Origin: Panopea generosa | Taxonomy: Eukaryota > Mollusca > Bivalvia > Adapedonta > Hiatellidae | Assembly (NCBI GenBank): GCA_029582155.1 | Contig: CM055894.1 | Location: forward strand, 34,276,632 to 34,340,631 | DNA length: 64,000 bases | Reading direction: 5' to 3' | Shown: in pieces, positions 34,461 through 47,869 of the stretch | How the letters are laid out: each line of letters opens with the position of its first letter | Numbering within the stretch: the first letter of the stretch is position 1 | The notes under the pieces: generated by a model | What the model saw: only the letters and a program-made list of their open reading frames with translations | What the model was told of the DNA's origin: nothing | The model's database searches: none | Translations under genes and position numbers: made by a program

Positions 34461-35494
34461 AAATATAAAATAATATTTCTTTGGATTTGTTTTATTTGAA
34501 CGGATGTATTTTATTTCATATTTGATAAGGCAAAAATAACAACATTTGTATCCGGTTGACTGACCGTCTTTACTTTTGATGCGTGTGTTTCCCAATATCA
34601 AACATGGCCGCCCAGAGAGAACGAAAATACTGAACTGAAAATTGGTTTAATATAACTTGGTCAAAATACAACTGCATGTTCACATGATGATGTGCGTGCT
34701 CTGAACATCACTACTGGAGAGAAAAAAGACAATCATACGTAGTCTAGAATTAATCAGGAGCTAATCGGAAACGGGCATTTGTTTTCGCCAAATTAATTTT
34801 AGAAATTGCTTTCAGGACGTTTTCTAGAGATTTTCCCATGAATAAAATTTTATGTAACTTAATAACATCTAAGTTTAATGTTTAGTTTAAACTTATTGAT
34901 TTTAATTCGATTGTGAAACAAGTTCTTACATCTTAGACAAATTACACTCGACGTATACCTTGTTAGAACCAGGACGACACACATAACCGTGGCGGAAGAT
35001 TTTTCATGCAATATAAGAAATTAAAACGCTTAAGTTACCGTACAGATGTTTTTAAATTACCTCCCCATAAACATACTCGTCTTTAAAAAAATTGTCAGAA
35101 ATGTATATTTTACAAGCAATGCAAAAACAATATATATATTTGTTTTCATCTCGTTTTTAATTACAGGTCAAACATAGATGCATGCTTATAATAATAATAG
35201 TCATGAACACGGTAAGTATAAGCGTGTATTTAAAGGTTAAGGGTTTAAACATAAAATCATTTCGGCAGAATGTCTATTGTTTTTCAATTTTGCAATAGAA
35301 ATATAGCGTTTTTTTAATATTTCCATATAGTGTATGGATAAATTTTGCTAAAAACCTCACAAAATACTCTCTGATACCTGTTCTAATGACATTAAAAACT
35401 TGACCGCGTAATTTCAGAGAAAAAAATCAGCTCTTAATGCATGCCATTGTTAAATAAACTGTTGTTACAAAACAAACGTGTTTTATACTAATAA
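34461..35494. other. No further feature seen
   Basis: Sequence upstream of the orphan signal exon. 'catggccgcccagag' near 34605 could be part of a promoter-proximal region or transposon end; nothing firmer is visible. Confidence 0.25.
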
Positions 35495-36200
35495 CATTGC
35501 AACACAACAGAGTGAATTTCTGGAAAAACTCTTTTTTCCTAAAACTTTTTTTCCATCTATTGTTATTTTTATTGGCAAAGTATTGCAGTTTGAAGAGTAC
35601 GACTGTTCGATCATAAAAAGGTAACCAAAAGCATGATAAATTGCCGATTTATGCCACAATTATAATCTAAAGTCCCCCACAATGCATGCTTTTCCACTGG
35701 AAAGTCGTTTCGTCCTAGTTGGAAAGATAAATTTTCCAATTAAAATTTCTAATTTCCAAGTAGGAATCGGAAAATCGATTTTTAGAATTGGCCAATGAGA
35801 ACCGAGGTTTTCCAATTGGGGGGTTCCGATATTGATATCGGTGTTATTTAATTTAAAAGTGCCGGTGTCATGTTATATTCACATGCACTACGGAAAGTCC
35901 ACGCTTTATGGGTGTACAATAATGCTTTTGTATCTGGTGTTATTGATATTTAAATGATTTGTTTCATAATATCTAAACGTTAAATTGGTAAAGGTTAGAA
36001 GAAAAAGTTCGTCCAATGAAATGTTTAAAATCACATTAAAATCGAACAATACTGACAAAATGTGCGGTTTTATACTCAGTGCGTTATTGTTCTTTTTTGA
36101 AACCTTTATTCTCGAAAGATACTCAAGAAATAAACAAGAACCTGACAAAACTCATTTGATATAATACATTTTCAATCGGCCATATTGTCAAAGTTATCAA
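35495..36200. repeat. Long dispersed direct repeat, copy 1 (partner 62350-62920)
   Basis: Matches 62350-62920 in the same orientation over about 600 bp: 'aggtaaccaaaagcat', 'tccacgctttatg', 'atgatttgtttcataatatc', 'actggtaaaggttagaagaa' and 'aaaactcatttgatataata' are all shared in order. Identity is about 75-80 percent by eye. This copy has an extra hairpin-rich block at about 35690-35830. It is non-coding in both places. Confidence 0.85.
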
Positions 36201-36734
36201 TAATTTAAGTTTTATTAGAAAAGAAATTATCCACAATTTACTCATTTCCGAGCAATGTATATTTTTCGGCATCAAATGGTTCTTTTCAAAACCTTAATTC
36301 ATGAAAGATATAAAAAATACAAATATGAATTATTCACAATAACCATTTGGTTTACTATATTTTCAATCGCCGATTCAAGTTATCTTAATCAGCTGAAATT
36401 GATAAAAAAATAATAATGTTCCTCCAAAATGTATCCATTTCCGAAAATCTGGACCCTAAATTGTATTTTATTTTATGACCTTTAAGAATGCAAGTTTAAT
36501 ATACCATTCAACAACAAACATATACATATATTTTTTTCATTGTGATTTGAAGGGAATATAAGATATAATCCAGGTATTTGTTTCACAATATTTTGCCTCG
36601 CTTTCGAAAAATCTAGTCATGAATTTGACAACATACAAATCTTTATGGTTTTTTTATACTTATACTGGTTTTTTTATAAAAATTAAACAATGGGGAAACT
36701 GAAACTATTTTTGTAAGAAAATCATATGTCAACT

Positions 36735-37140
36735 AAAATATTGAGTATATATAGATAAGAAAGTCTAGTGCCCAGTTATAAAAATCTAGCGTTGAGTAAA
36801 AATGTGTATCGAGTGAGAAAATCAAGTGTCGCTTTGACAATATAGTGTTAAAAAAGAAAATTGAATGCTGTGTAATGATGTTGAGTAAATATAGATTAGA
36901 AAATCTAGTGCCCAGTAAGAAAAATCTATAGTCAAGTAAGGATGTTGTGTATCGAGTGAGAAAATGTAGTGTCGCGTATAGAAATATAGTGTCAAATAAG
37001 GAATTTAAATGTTGTGTAAGGATGTTGAGTATATATAGATAAGAAATTCTAGTGCCCAGTTAGAAAAAATATATAGTCAAGTAAGGATGGTGTGTATCAA
37101 GTGAGAAATTGTAGTGTCGCATATAAAAATATAGTGTAAA
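36735..37140. repeat. Minisatellite of three units of about 142 bp
   Basis: Units start at 'gagtatatatagataagaaa', 'gagtaaatatagattagaaa' and 'gagtatatatagataagaaa' (about 36742, 36883, 37028). Each unit also has internal sub-repeats ending in 'tctagtg' or 'tagtgtc'. Confidence 0.85.
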
Positions 37141-37217
37141 ATAATAAATTTTGTAATTCAGACACTGATATCAACTGTCATGTGTTCTATTAACCAAATC
37201 CCCCACCCCCTCACCTT

Positions 37218-37474
37218 TAGCGTCATATTTATGCCATCGAGGGCTAACAGACAATCAGTTAACCTAACCGGCTCTTTTTCCTGGAAATAACCAGTACACC
37301 CCATCTCCGCAAGTAACTGATAACTTTCCCACTTGAATCAGTGGTGAGAGACGAATGATAATGAGACACTATGTCGTATATCAAACATCACGTAGACTGT
37401 TTCCGGGCGGGGATTCGAACTCACGACCCCTGGGTTGATGGTCAGACGCGTAACCGACTGAGCTAATCGGTCCT
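37218..37474 (-). mobile_element. tRNA-derived SINE, family 1, best-preserved copy
   Basis: The minus strand starts with a tRNA-like head: GACCGATTAGCTCAGTCGG at the A box and GAGTTCGAATCCCC at the B box. The family body ('ctgattcaagtgggaaag', 'ggggtgtactgg') follows and ends in 'ccctcgatggcat'. A 60-residue frame within it is an artefact of the SINE. Confidence 0.85.
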
Positions 37475-37754
37475 GGATTGTGCTGATAAATATAACAAAA
37501 AAACACACCAAAAACAACAAAACATTACTGTGCTGATATATATAACAGTGTTTTTTATCAAGCTTTTATTGATATTACTTCTATTTTAATAAGATTTTAT
37601 CTCTCTTGTTCTTTTTACACTTTTTTAAAAATAAATCCATGACCTATTCGACTAATGCTTCGACACTTTACGTCAATGATCGTGTCCTGTAAATTAAGAC
37701 TGATGATCTTTGTCGTTTTTATGACCCCACCCGCAGAGATTACTTGGTCATTGA

Positions 37755-37950
37755 TAACATTGTTATTACAATAACGCACTGGCACTGATTAGCTCACGCT
37801 GCGTGACGCCATAGTGTCCGAAGTTTTTTGATACATGCAGTTCCGGCATCTTATCGTTTAAACAAATTTGTGGTTTATTAACGTATTTGCCATTTTTTCT
37901 GAAAAAGTAGGTAGTTATAACATTTTGTGGCAAAGAAACTAAACATACTT
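37755..37950. repeat. Shared 5' flank of an ACT tract (partner 44173-44370)
   Basis: 'ctgattagctcacgctg', 'gccatagtgtcc', 'aagttttttgata/gacat', 'gttccggcat', 'ttatcgt' and 'gccattttttctg' recur in the same order next to the tract that starts at 44455. The two flanks are about 80 percent alike. Confidence 0.85.
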
Positions 37951-38210
37951 TGATTACTTCTACAAATCCTACTCCAATTTCTACTTCTACTACTACATCT
38001 ACTACTACTATGACAGCAGCCAATACTACTAAAGCTTCTACTCCAAATTGTTCTTCTACTACTACTACTACTACTTCTACTACTACTACTACTACTACTT
38101 CTACTACTACAACTATTACTTCTACTACCAACACCACCACTACTACAACTTCTACTATTACTACTACTACTACTACCAACACAATCACTACTAATATTAC
38201 TATCATCACT

Positions 38211-38263
<53 letters not shown>

Positions 38264-38629
38264 AACCACCACTACAAATACTACTAAAACTACTATTATT
38301 TCTACAACTACTACAACCACCGTCACTACTACAAACTACAACTACTACCACCACCACCACTTCCACCACCAACATCACCACTACCACAACTACATCTACT
38401 ACTACTACTACAACAACCACTACTTTTACTACTACTAATACTACTACTACTATTACATGTACTACTACTACAACTGCAACTACTAATACCACCCAACCAA
38501 TACTACTAATACTATTACTACTACTAACACCACTACTACTAAAACTACATCTTATACTACCAAAACTTCTACTTCTACTACTACTAATATCATCACTTCC
38601 ACCACTACTACTACTATTACCACCACCAT

Positions 38630-38695
<66 letters not shown>

Positions 38696-39095
38696 CACAA
38701 CCACCGCCTCCACCACCACCATCACCACTACCACTACTACATCTACTACTACTACTACCACAACCACTACTTTTACTACCACTAATACTACTACTACTAC
38801 TACTATTACTACTACTACACCTGCAACTACTAATACCACCCAACCAATACTACTACTACTAATACTATAACTACTACTAACACTACTACAACTAAAACTA
38901 CATATTATACTACCACAACTATTTCTTCTGCTACTACTACTACCATCACGACCATCACCACCACTACTACTAATTCTAAAACTACCACCTCCACTACTAC
39001 TACTACCACCACCACCATCACTACTACTACTACTACCACCACCACCACTACTTCTACTACTACTATTATTAATTCTGCTGCTGCTGTTAATACTT

Positions 39096-39127
<32 letters not shown>

Positions 39128-39546
39128 GATACTACTACTAGTACTACTAATACCACCACTACTGATACTACTACTACTACTACTACTTCTACGACGACGA
39201 CTACTATTAATACTACTAGTACTACTACTACTACCACCACAACTACCACTACTGATATTACTACTACAACTACTACTGCCACGAATGCTGCTGCTGCTGC
39301 TGCTACTACTACTTCTACTACTACTTCTACTATTACTTCTACTACCATCACCAATATCACCACCACTGCTACTACTTCTAATACTATCACCACCACTACT
39401 ACTACTACTACTACAACCACCACCACTACTACTACGACTACTGATGCTGATGCTAATACTATTACTATTACTTCTACTACTACTACCACCACTACTGATA
39501 CAACTACTATTACTACTACTACTTCTACTACTACTACTAATACTAC
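37950..39546. repeat. ACT/ACC trinucleotide tract, 1.6 kb
   Basis: Almost continuous ACT triplets with ACC, ATT, ACA and TCT variants. The plus strand has hardly any G. All long frames in it, on both strands, are artefacts (poly-Thr, poly-Leu, poly-Val, poly-Ser). A block containing 'accacccaaccaatactact' near 38485 and 38835 is repeated about 350 bp apart, indicating internal duplication. Confidence 0.97.
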
Positions 39547-40169
39547 CATGTAACAAAGTCAGGAATCAAATATGGATTTATAAGAATAATTCGGATTTAT
39601 GTAGCAATACGGATTTATAAGAATGAAATGAAAAAATAAAAAGCTTGCATAAAAAATACAGAACACGGGACAATTACACCACCACTCATATGACCCATTT
39701 GTCAAATGTCTCATTAACTAGCGAGCTCGCACATACTGCACTGTAATGACAATTAGCGCAGCCGCGTGATGCATTTAGCTAAAAATAGACGCTGGTTGTA
39801 GACACAACCAACAATTCACGAACAATTAATAACGGTTGTTTTATTGCGAAAACAACTTGACAGCCGTGTAAGGCTAACGGTGTATAAACGACCAAATTTA
39901 CCGACACAAGAAGTCGGTTTTCGAGATACCTTTTTAGGCCACGTCAGTTTTGACGGAACTAAATTAAACTGCGCGTCGTGAAATTTAAGTTCAGAAATAA
40001 CACTTGTGATTACTTTAAGAACTGAAACAACTTTAGGAATTTGTAATGGTGATAACTTAGAAATTGAATTTACTGTAACTTTAGAAATCGGACTTGTTGT
40101 ATTTGTAATAACTTATAATAAACATATGTAATCTCAACTAATTTGTGAACTTGTATTTCCAACCTCATT
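39547..40169. other. Unique spacer between ACT tracts
   Basis: Mixed-composition sequence with no gene recognised. 'atatggatttataagaat' words repeat near 39568-39625. Confidence 0.4.
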
Positions 40170-40442
40170 ACGCTACAACCACCATACTAATATTATTACT
40201 ATTACTACTACCACTACTTCTACTACTACTACTACTACCATCACTACAACTTCTGCTACAACCACTACATTTACCACTACTACTACTACTATTACCTCCA
40301 CTACTGATATTACTATTATTATTATTATTATTATTACAACAACTACTACTACCACCACCACCACCATCACCACCACCAATACTTCTACTACTACTTCTAC
40401 CACCGCAATTACTACTATATCACAACCGTCATTACAACAACA

Positions 40443-40486
<44 letters not shown>

Positions 40487-40527
40487 AACTACTATTATTA
40501 CTACTACTACTACTACTTCTACTACTT

Positions 40528-40566
<39 letters not shown>

Positions 40567-40622
40567 ATATCACCATAACAACTACCACCACCACTACTAC
40601 TACTACTATTACTACTTCTACA

Positions 40623-40668
<46 letters not shown>

Positions 40669-40822
40669 ACACCACTACCACCACCACCACTTCTACTACT
40701 ACTACTACCATCACCACCGTCACTACTACTAGTATTACTTCTACTACCACCACCACCACCACCATTACTACAACTACTACTACTACTACTACTATCACCA
40801 CCACTACTGGTACTACTTCTAC

Positions 40823-40876
<54 letters not shown>
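40170..40876. repeat. ACT/ACC tract ending in an (AT)n run
   Basis: About 650 bp of ACT-type triplets (40190-40826) runs directly into about 50 bp of perfect AT dinucleotides (40827-40876). No shared flank with the other two tracts was seen. Confidence 0.97.
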
Positions 40877-40880
<4 letters not shown>

Positions 40881-41559
40881 ACACACCATAACATAAAAAA
40901 AAAAATATATATCTACTAAGAATTTTTGACTAGAAACTTGATCTTATGATGGTCATAAGTGCATTTCTGTATTGTTATAAATGAACCACTTGAATTGTAA
41001 GGGCCCTTAAATAGGATACAAGATGTAAGATCTAATCATAGGATCTTAAATATGCTCCACCATTGTTCATCGCAGTCCCCTCTTCCTTCTGAAGAGGTTG
41101 TTGCTATTGTTTTTCCTGATGGTGCTTGAAGCTAAATTATAATGAGTCAGAGGTGTTCATGGACTTTTATCATATATATTTGTTAAAAATATATAAAAGA
41201 AGAGTTGTCGGAAGGACAGCGCGCTGATTTAAAACAACAGGTTTTTCAGGAAATAAGTACCTAATTGAAGACAAGTAAACCTCAGGGGTAGTATAATTAA
41301 ACTATAATTATTGCATATCTGTTAAAAATAAATTAGCAAAATAATTCACCAACACTATTTATTTTCATTATCAACAATTATGCTTTTTTGAAAACAACAA
41401 AGTGAATGGATGGCTCATATTGCTTTAATATTAATTAATTCAGCATGACATGAAAGCCTGTGCACTAACTTCACCTCAGAGGGCAATATATCGGTACCAG
41501 ATCATCTAAATGGATCTATAGTTGAAATAATCTTGTACCAGCATGCACAGTTTAACACA

Positions 41560-41965
41560 GCTCGATACCCTTTCATGAAAATGAAACAAAATAAATCACT
41601 TAGGGCGTGCCACTTTTGCCCCTAGGGTCATTGTTTTGAACAAATTAGAGAGAGGACCACAAACTGACACTATTTATCAAACATCTATGATCAAGGCCGT
41701 GTACTACAAACTTCAACCGGCTAAAACAAAATGTCTAAGTCTAAAAGGGAAATAATTCTGCCAAAATGCAACCAAGAGTTATGATTTTTGTCTGTAGGAG
41801 TTTCCTGCAGGATGTTGAACGCACGAGGTCGGTTTTATTCATGTCCAATGATAGGATGATGAAATAGGTACCAAATCAAAACTCTTAACCTCTAAAAATC
41901 TCTAACCAAAATTTCTAAGTCCAAGGGGCCATAACTCTCTAAAAAATGCAACCCAGAGGGCAATC
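41560..41965. mobile_element. Degraded dispersed repeat with about 185-bp internal periodicity
   Basis: 'gtctaagtctaaaagggaaataattctgcc' style wording at 41735 and 'ttctaagtccaaggggccat' with 'aactctctaaaaaatgcaac' at 41912 are two diverged versions of the same unit. Such 'aagtccaaggggccataact' units are, from memory, common in molluscan genomes. Exact class unknown. Confidence 0.4.
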
Positions 41966-44172
41966 TACCAGTCAACCTAGCTGTCACCGGGCGATTTCTG
42001 TTGTCTTCTGACAACTCTTATTCTGCTTTCACTGCGCTTGTAGCATTCTCCTGTTATAAGCTTAGTCTTCTTGAAGTGATGTTGAGCTACTTTGGAAACG
42101 TAAGTTTGTTGTTATCTGTTATCTTCATGTTTAATTACGGTTAACTGTTTTCCTTCATTTTGTATTCACTGTTAACTATTTTCAGCAAAATCAATTTGCT
42201 GTTATCCTGTTATTGGGGACCCCCCGCCCCCCGACACACACACACACACACACACACCCCACACCCCACTTCTCACCCCCTCCCCCACCCAGTCTCTTCA
42301 TCATGTAAACTGACAGTAAACTAGCTGTGACGTCACCAGGTCACCGCGATTTCTCCTATTATAATGTTAGCTGGAGCCAAATAACACTATGATTTATAAC
42401 ATTTTATAGTATCATAACAGAACTGAGGCATATCTACATTATTTATCTTATTCGTTAAGCTTGAGAACTGAAATTACACGTGTCTTGTGTCTCAATTCAT
42501 TATACAACTGTGTATATATAACTCCGTGTATACAAACAAGAATGAATATAATATATGTAACGGTGTATCTATATAAACATCACTGGTACGAAGAACGTAA
42601 GTTTGTTCTTATTTGTATAGCACCCCTACGTTGTAAAGTATCCGCCTGCTTTGTACTGTATTTTTCTTCATAATTCTTCACGGAACTACCTCCCTGTTGC
42701 ATAACTTTCTGCGTACGTAAACAATATTATATGGTCTACACTTGGAAAGCATTTATTTAAAAACAGAGCTTGTCTGCTTGAAAGTATGACAGAAGATGAT
42801 CGTCAAGTGCAGTAATTTGGTCACTTTTGTGGCCACTTCAGAAGTGCTCAAACATTCATTAAATAACTAATTTAGCTTAATTTCCGTCACTTATAGGTTT
42901 GTTTAACTGTTCATCGGATAACATTCTCCGATTTTTGAAAAAAATGTTTAAGTAAATCGCATTTCATGAAAATATTGAACATTTACCGTCAAATTCCTAA
43001 ATTCGACTCCCTCGCCTGCGGAACCGGAAATCCCCCGCCTTAAAACGTCGATGTTGTATTACAACGCAGGCTGTGCGATTGGTAGGCGCGTTTTGGTATT
43101 TCCATTTATTTTCTTTTTAAAGCTTAAAATACCCTCACTCCCCCAATTTATCTGAACATTTACCCTTTGTGACTGATTAACAACTTGTTTAGTGTATATA
43201 GATTTTTCAGTCCAGACTTTTATACATACTGGTTAAACCATGCCATCTCTAAATATAACTTGTCTTCAGATAAATATTCACAATCGTTATACGCCTATAA
43301 CGTTACACTTTGACCAGTTCAGATCATGACTGATGTAAACAATGACAAGGTCACTGTTCTCAAAATATTCGCCAACGACCAGAGTTAAATAATTACATAG
43401 CAAGAAATAACAAATTAAATAACATCAGAGAGATTGAGTAACCATACCTTTCCTTAGCCTGTAAATGCATTCCGATTTGACTGTTGTTGTTATTGTTCGA
43501 CTTCGTGTACTCCCGCAAAATCATTAGATACAGCATATATTTCGGATAGGTCTAGTACACGGATATAAATTGTCTTAATTTCTGAGTTTTTTTTATGAAA
43601 TATAAGTATGTTCGTCCTTTTTATAGTTTTCACAAGCACTATTAGATTTTAACAGCATACTCGTGAATGATAACTTGATTATGGATATATGTGCATTTTT
43701 TATTATCAGTATACATCAATTTCTCGGGGGCCATAGCAATTTAAAAGGATGTATACAAAAATGTCGCAAATCCAGTTTACCCGTTCCAGTATAAAAGCAA
43801 TCTTTACAGCTGTGGACATAAATTATATACCAGTAAAACAGTATACCTAGATTATGAAACGTATTTTGTCGTTACGTTTAAAATATATGTACTTTAACCG
43901 ATAGCCTAAACCTTTTTGATACAATTTTGTTCTGCGTACGTTTTAACGTTTCATAGCACAGTTTTGCACATATTCTGATTTATTATAATTTATTATAGAC
44001 GTACGTTTTTTAAATTATTATTTCCATTATATTCTTTGTTCTCAAGGGTTTAATTTGCCCATCAGTAAGGCATAAAGTGGATTTTCTTAAAGTACATATT
44101 GGACATCGATACTACCTTCTGTTATCCATCATTGCCCTATAGCATGTGTGCACTACCGCATGTGACGAGGGG
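41966..44172. other. No gene recognised; short (CA)n and C-rich patch
   Basis: A C-rich and (CA)n microsatellite lies at 42218-42270. A GC-richer patch (43000-43095) contains 'ggaaccggaaatcccccgcc'. The 70-residue frame at 42461-42673 has no recognised feature. Confidence 0.4.
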
Positions 44173-44370
44173 AATACAATAACGTACTGTCACTGATTAG
44201 CTCACGCTGTGAGCCATAGTGTCCAAAGTTTTTTGAGACATACTGTTCCGGCATGTTATCGTATAAAAAACTGTGTGGCTTACTAACACTTTCGCCATTT
44301 TTTTATTAAAAAGGTAATGTATTTATAATATTTTGGGGCAACGAAAGAAAACATATTTTATATGCGGTGT
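44173..44370. repeat. Shared 5' flank of an ACT tract (partner 37755-37950)
   Basis: Second copy of the flank described at 37755, in the same orientation and again just before an ACT tract. In this copy about 85 bp of unrelated sequence separates flank and tract. Confidence 0.85.
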
Positions 44371-44454
44371 TTACTTTGAGTCAAAATATTTAAAGGACTT
44401 TAGATTTTATTACATGTACCGCTATTTCTGTTACTACCACGACTACTTTTATTC

Positions 44455-44921
44455 TACTAAAATACATACACTAACAACACATAATAGTATTACTACTACT
44501 AATACTACTACTATTACTACCACCACAACCACCATTACCACCACCAACACCACTACTACAACAACTCCCACCATCACTACTACTACTACTACAACTACCA
44601 CCACCACCACTACCAATACTACTACTATTACGACAACTTCCACTACTACTATTAATACTTCTTCTACTACTACTACTACTACTATTACTACTACTACTAC
44701 AACTGCTACCACTTCAACTACCACCATCACAATCACCATCACTACCACCATTACAACTATTACTACTACTACCACCACAACTACTACTACTTCTATTACT
44801 ACCACCACCACCACTACCACTACTACTACTACTAGTACAACAACCACCACCACAATAAGTACTACTATAACCACTACTTCTACTACTACTACTACTATTA
44901 CTACTACTACAACTACTACTT

Positions 44922-44975
<54 letters not shown>

Positions 44976-45107
44976 ACACACCACCACCACCACCACTACT
45001 ACTACAACTACGTCTGCTAAAACTACTACCACTTATATTACTACTACTTCTACTACTACTTTTACTACTACTACTACTACTACTACTACTAATTCTACTA
45101 CTACTAG

Positions 45108-45144
<37 letters not shown>

Positions 45145-45547
45145 GCTGCTACAGTCACCACCACCACTACCACTACTACAGCTACTTTTTCTACTACTAC
45201 TACTACTAATACTACCACTACTACCACTACTGCTATTACTACTACTACAACCACAACCACCACCACCACTACAACTATTACTACTAATTACTACTACTAC
45301 CACCACAACTACTTCTACTTCTATTACTACTACCACCACCACCAATACCACTACTACTACTACAACCACCACTACTACTAATACAACTATTACTAACATA
45401 CCACCACAACCACCACTACTACTACAACTACCACCACCACCATTACTTACACTACTACTTCTACTACTACTATTACTACTTCTACTAATACTGCTACAGT
45501 CACCACCACCACCACCACCACTACTACTACTACTACTACTGCTGCTG

Positions 45548-45592
<45 letters not shown>

Positions 45593-45791
45593 GCACTACT
45601 AACACCGCCACATACACCACCACCAATACCACCACTACTACTACTACTACAACTACTACTACTGCTACTACTACTTACACCACCACCACAACTACTTATA
45701 CTACTACTGCCACCACCATCACCACAACTGCTACTACAACAACTACTAATAGTACTACCACCACTTCCACCACCACTATTACTACTAATTT

Positions 45792-45835
<44 letters not shown>

Positions 45836-46336
45836 GCACTACTAACACCGCCACATACACCACCACCAATACCACCACTACTACTACTACTACAACTACT
45901 ACTACTGCTACTACTACTTACACCACCACCACAACTACTTATACTACTACTGCCACCACCATCACCACAACTGCTACTACAACAACTACTAATAGTACTA
46001 CCACCACTTCCACCACCACTATTACTACTAATTTTACTACTACTACTACTACTGCAACAACTACTACTACTGCCAGTACTACTGCTACTGCTTCTACTAC
46101 TACTACTGCTACTACTACTATTACTACTATTACTACTACCATCACAACTACCACCATCACTACTACTACTACCACCACCACCACTACTACTTATACTACT
46201 ATTACTAACACACCACCACCACAACCACTTATACTACAACTACCACCATCACTACTGCTGTTACTTCTACTTGTACTACTACTACTGCTGCTACATTCAC
46301 TACAACCACCACTACTACTACTACTCCTATTTTTAG

Positions 46337-46380
<44 letters not shown>

Positions 46381-46391
46381 ATACTACTACC
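44455..46391. repeat. ACT/ACC trinucleotide tract, 1.9 kb
   Basis: The longest tract. Between 45559 and 46044 a 243-bp block ('tagcactactaacaccgcca' through 'attactactaatttt') is present twice in direct tandem with no difference that I could find. The plus strand is nearly free of G. The 667- and 591-residue frames are repeat artefacts. Confidence 0.97.
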
Positions 46392-46735
46392 ACAACGTGG
46401 TTGGAGATAGTATAGCAAACACAACGTGGTTGGAGATAGTATAGTACGTGATCGTAGATGGTATGGTAGGTAGTGGTAGCCAAGTACGTGGTAACGGTAT
46501 TGTGGTTGGTGTCAGTATGACAGGTGTTGATGCTAATGCTAGTGATGATTGTATTATAAGAGGTGGCGGTTTTGTGGGTATTAATGATACAGTAGGTTAT
46601 AACCGTATGAAAGGTGGTGATTATTTGTGATGGTGTGACTGTGTCATAGGATGTGACGATATATTGGTAAGGGCATAGTGTAGTGGTACGTAGTCATTGT
46701 GCAATAGGTGGTACCGCAGTAGTGGTTCGTTATAC
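46392..46735. repeat. GT-rich, C-poor segment after the ACT tract
   Basis: At the end of the tract the composition flips: the plus strand becomes rich in GGT, GTA and GTG and poor in C, as if a degenerate ACT/ACC tract were in inverted orientation. It begins with 'acaacgtggttggagatagt' twice, about 28 bp apart. Confidence 0.65.
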
Positions 46736-47869
46736 TGTCAACCTGCTTGTCTTATAGCAAATATAAATAGTGTAGTGAATAGTAATGTCCAGTATTTGTG
46801 TCTTTTATCTGTTTGCTATCTTATGACCCCGAGTCAACTCTAAAGCAATGAGTGCTGCATGTACCTTAAATATAATATGATAATTTATATGTGATTTAGG
46901 CAATATTTAAAAAAAAAAAATGATACCCTATATCATAACTAAACAATTATGTATATGCGTGTCTTAAATGTATTGCAAAAGTAATGTTACTAATCAATCA
47001 TTGGTTTTTAGTCATACCGCAGTTAATTTTGCAATATATATAAAGCACGTAATAAGTATGTGTCATAAATCACTGTTATCATTATTAATTATTAGAACGA
47101 CACACATATGCCATGAGAGTTTTATACATTACATCGTCAGGAACAGGGTACACATGTTCCATAATATCAATAACATATATTACAAATATTCAAAGAATAC
47201 AGAAAAAAAAGGAATATGAAGGGTTCGGTAGAATACGCCATAAAGGAAGAACTATGAATGCTAGTTCTCCTTTCCCCAAATTTCGAATGGAGAAGGAAAG
47301 CAGAATGAGGCATCCTGTCTGGTTTAACCAATGTACTGAGAATTATTCAATTGCATGTTATTAAGCACTGATTGCATGTAAAAATTGAATGAAAATGATA
47401 TTATATAAAGAAACTCAATTCAGTTCTTCCTTAAAACGAATAACGATTCATAATTGGATGTACCATAACATTATGAGGTAAATGTATCACACATATGAAT
47501 AATATTCTAAATAGCATATGTAGACAATTATGTTGGTAATCAATATCCAATAATTGTGAAAGACTGTAAAGCCTGTGGTAATCAAAGTGTGTAATACAAT
47601 ATAGAAACAGAATCGAAGCTCTTGTATATTACAAATGTATATGTGACAATTCATATATAAAAATATGAAAACATAGTCAAGTTTGAACATCAGTATGGGT
47701 ATCGCACATATTATTATGCACATCATCATAGTATAATATACATGAGGAAATTAATTTTGAAAGTTGAAATGAAAGTAGATAATACAACATTATAATTGTA
47801 AAAGTACATGTTACACAGAATAATCAATATCAGTACATGTACCTAGTAGCTGCGCAGGTCAATTACGAC
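46736..47869. other. No gene recognised
   Basis: AT-rich. Frames at 46968-47364 and 47487-47729 have no recognised domain or splice support. Confidence 0.3.

Noticed and set aside
34212-34601. 129-residue minus-strand ORF as one continuous protein
   Set aside because: It contains a convincing signal-peptide start and donor in the middle. The sequence before and after reads as leader and intron.
37400-37474. tRNA gene
   Set aside because: A and B boxes are present, but the anticodon arm and acceptor stem do not fold properly and the sequence continues into a SINE body shared with other copies.
42461-42673. 70-residue plus-strand ORF
   Set aside because: No domain, no splice context, and composition like its surroundings.
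44333-46336. Very long open frames (667 and 591 residues, and similar ones at 37.9-40.9 kb)
   Set aside because: They are translations of ACT/ACC triplets (poly-Thr, poly-Leu, poly-Pro, poly-Ser, poly-Val), open on both strands at once, with no splice or start support.
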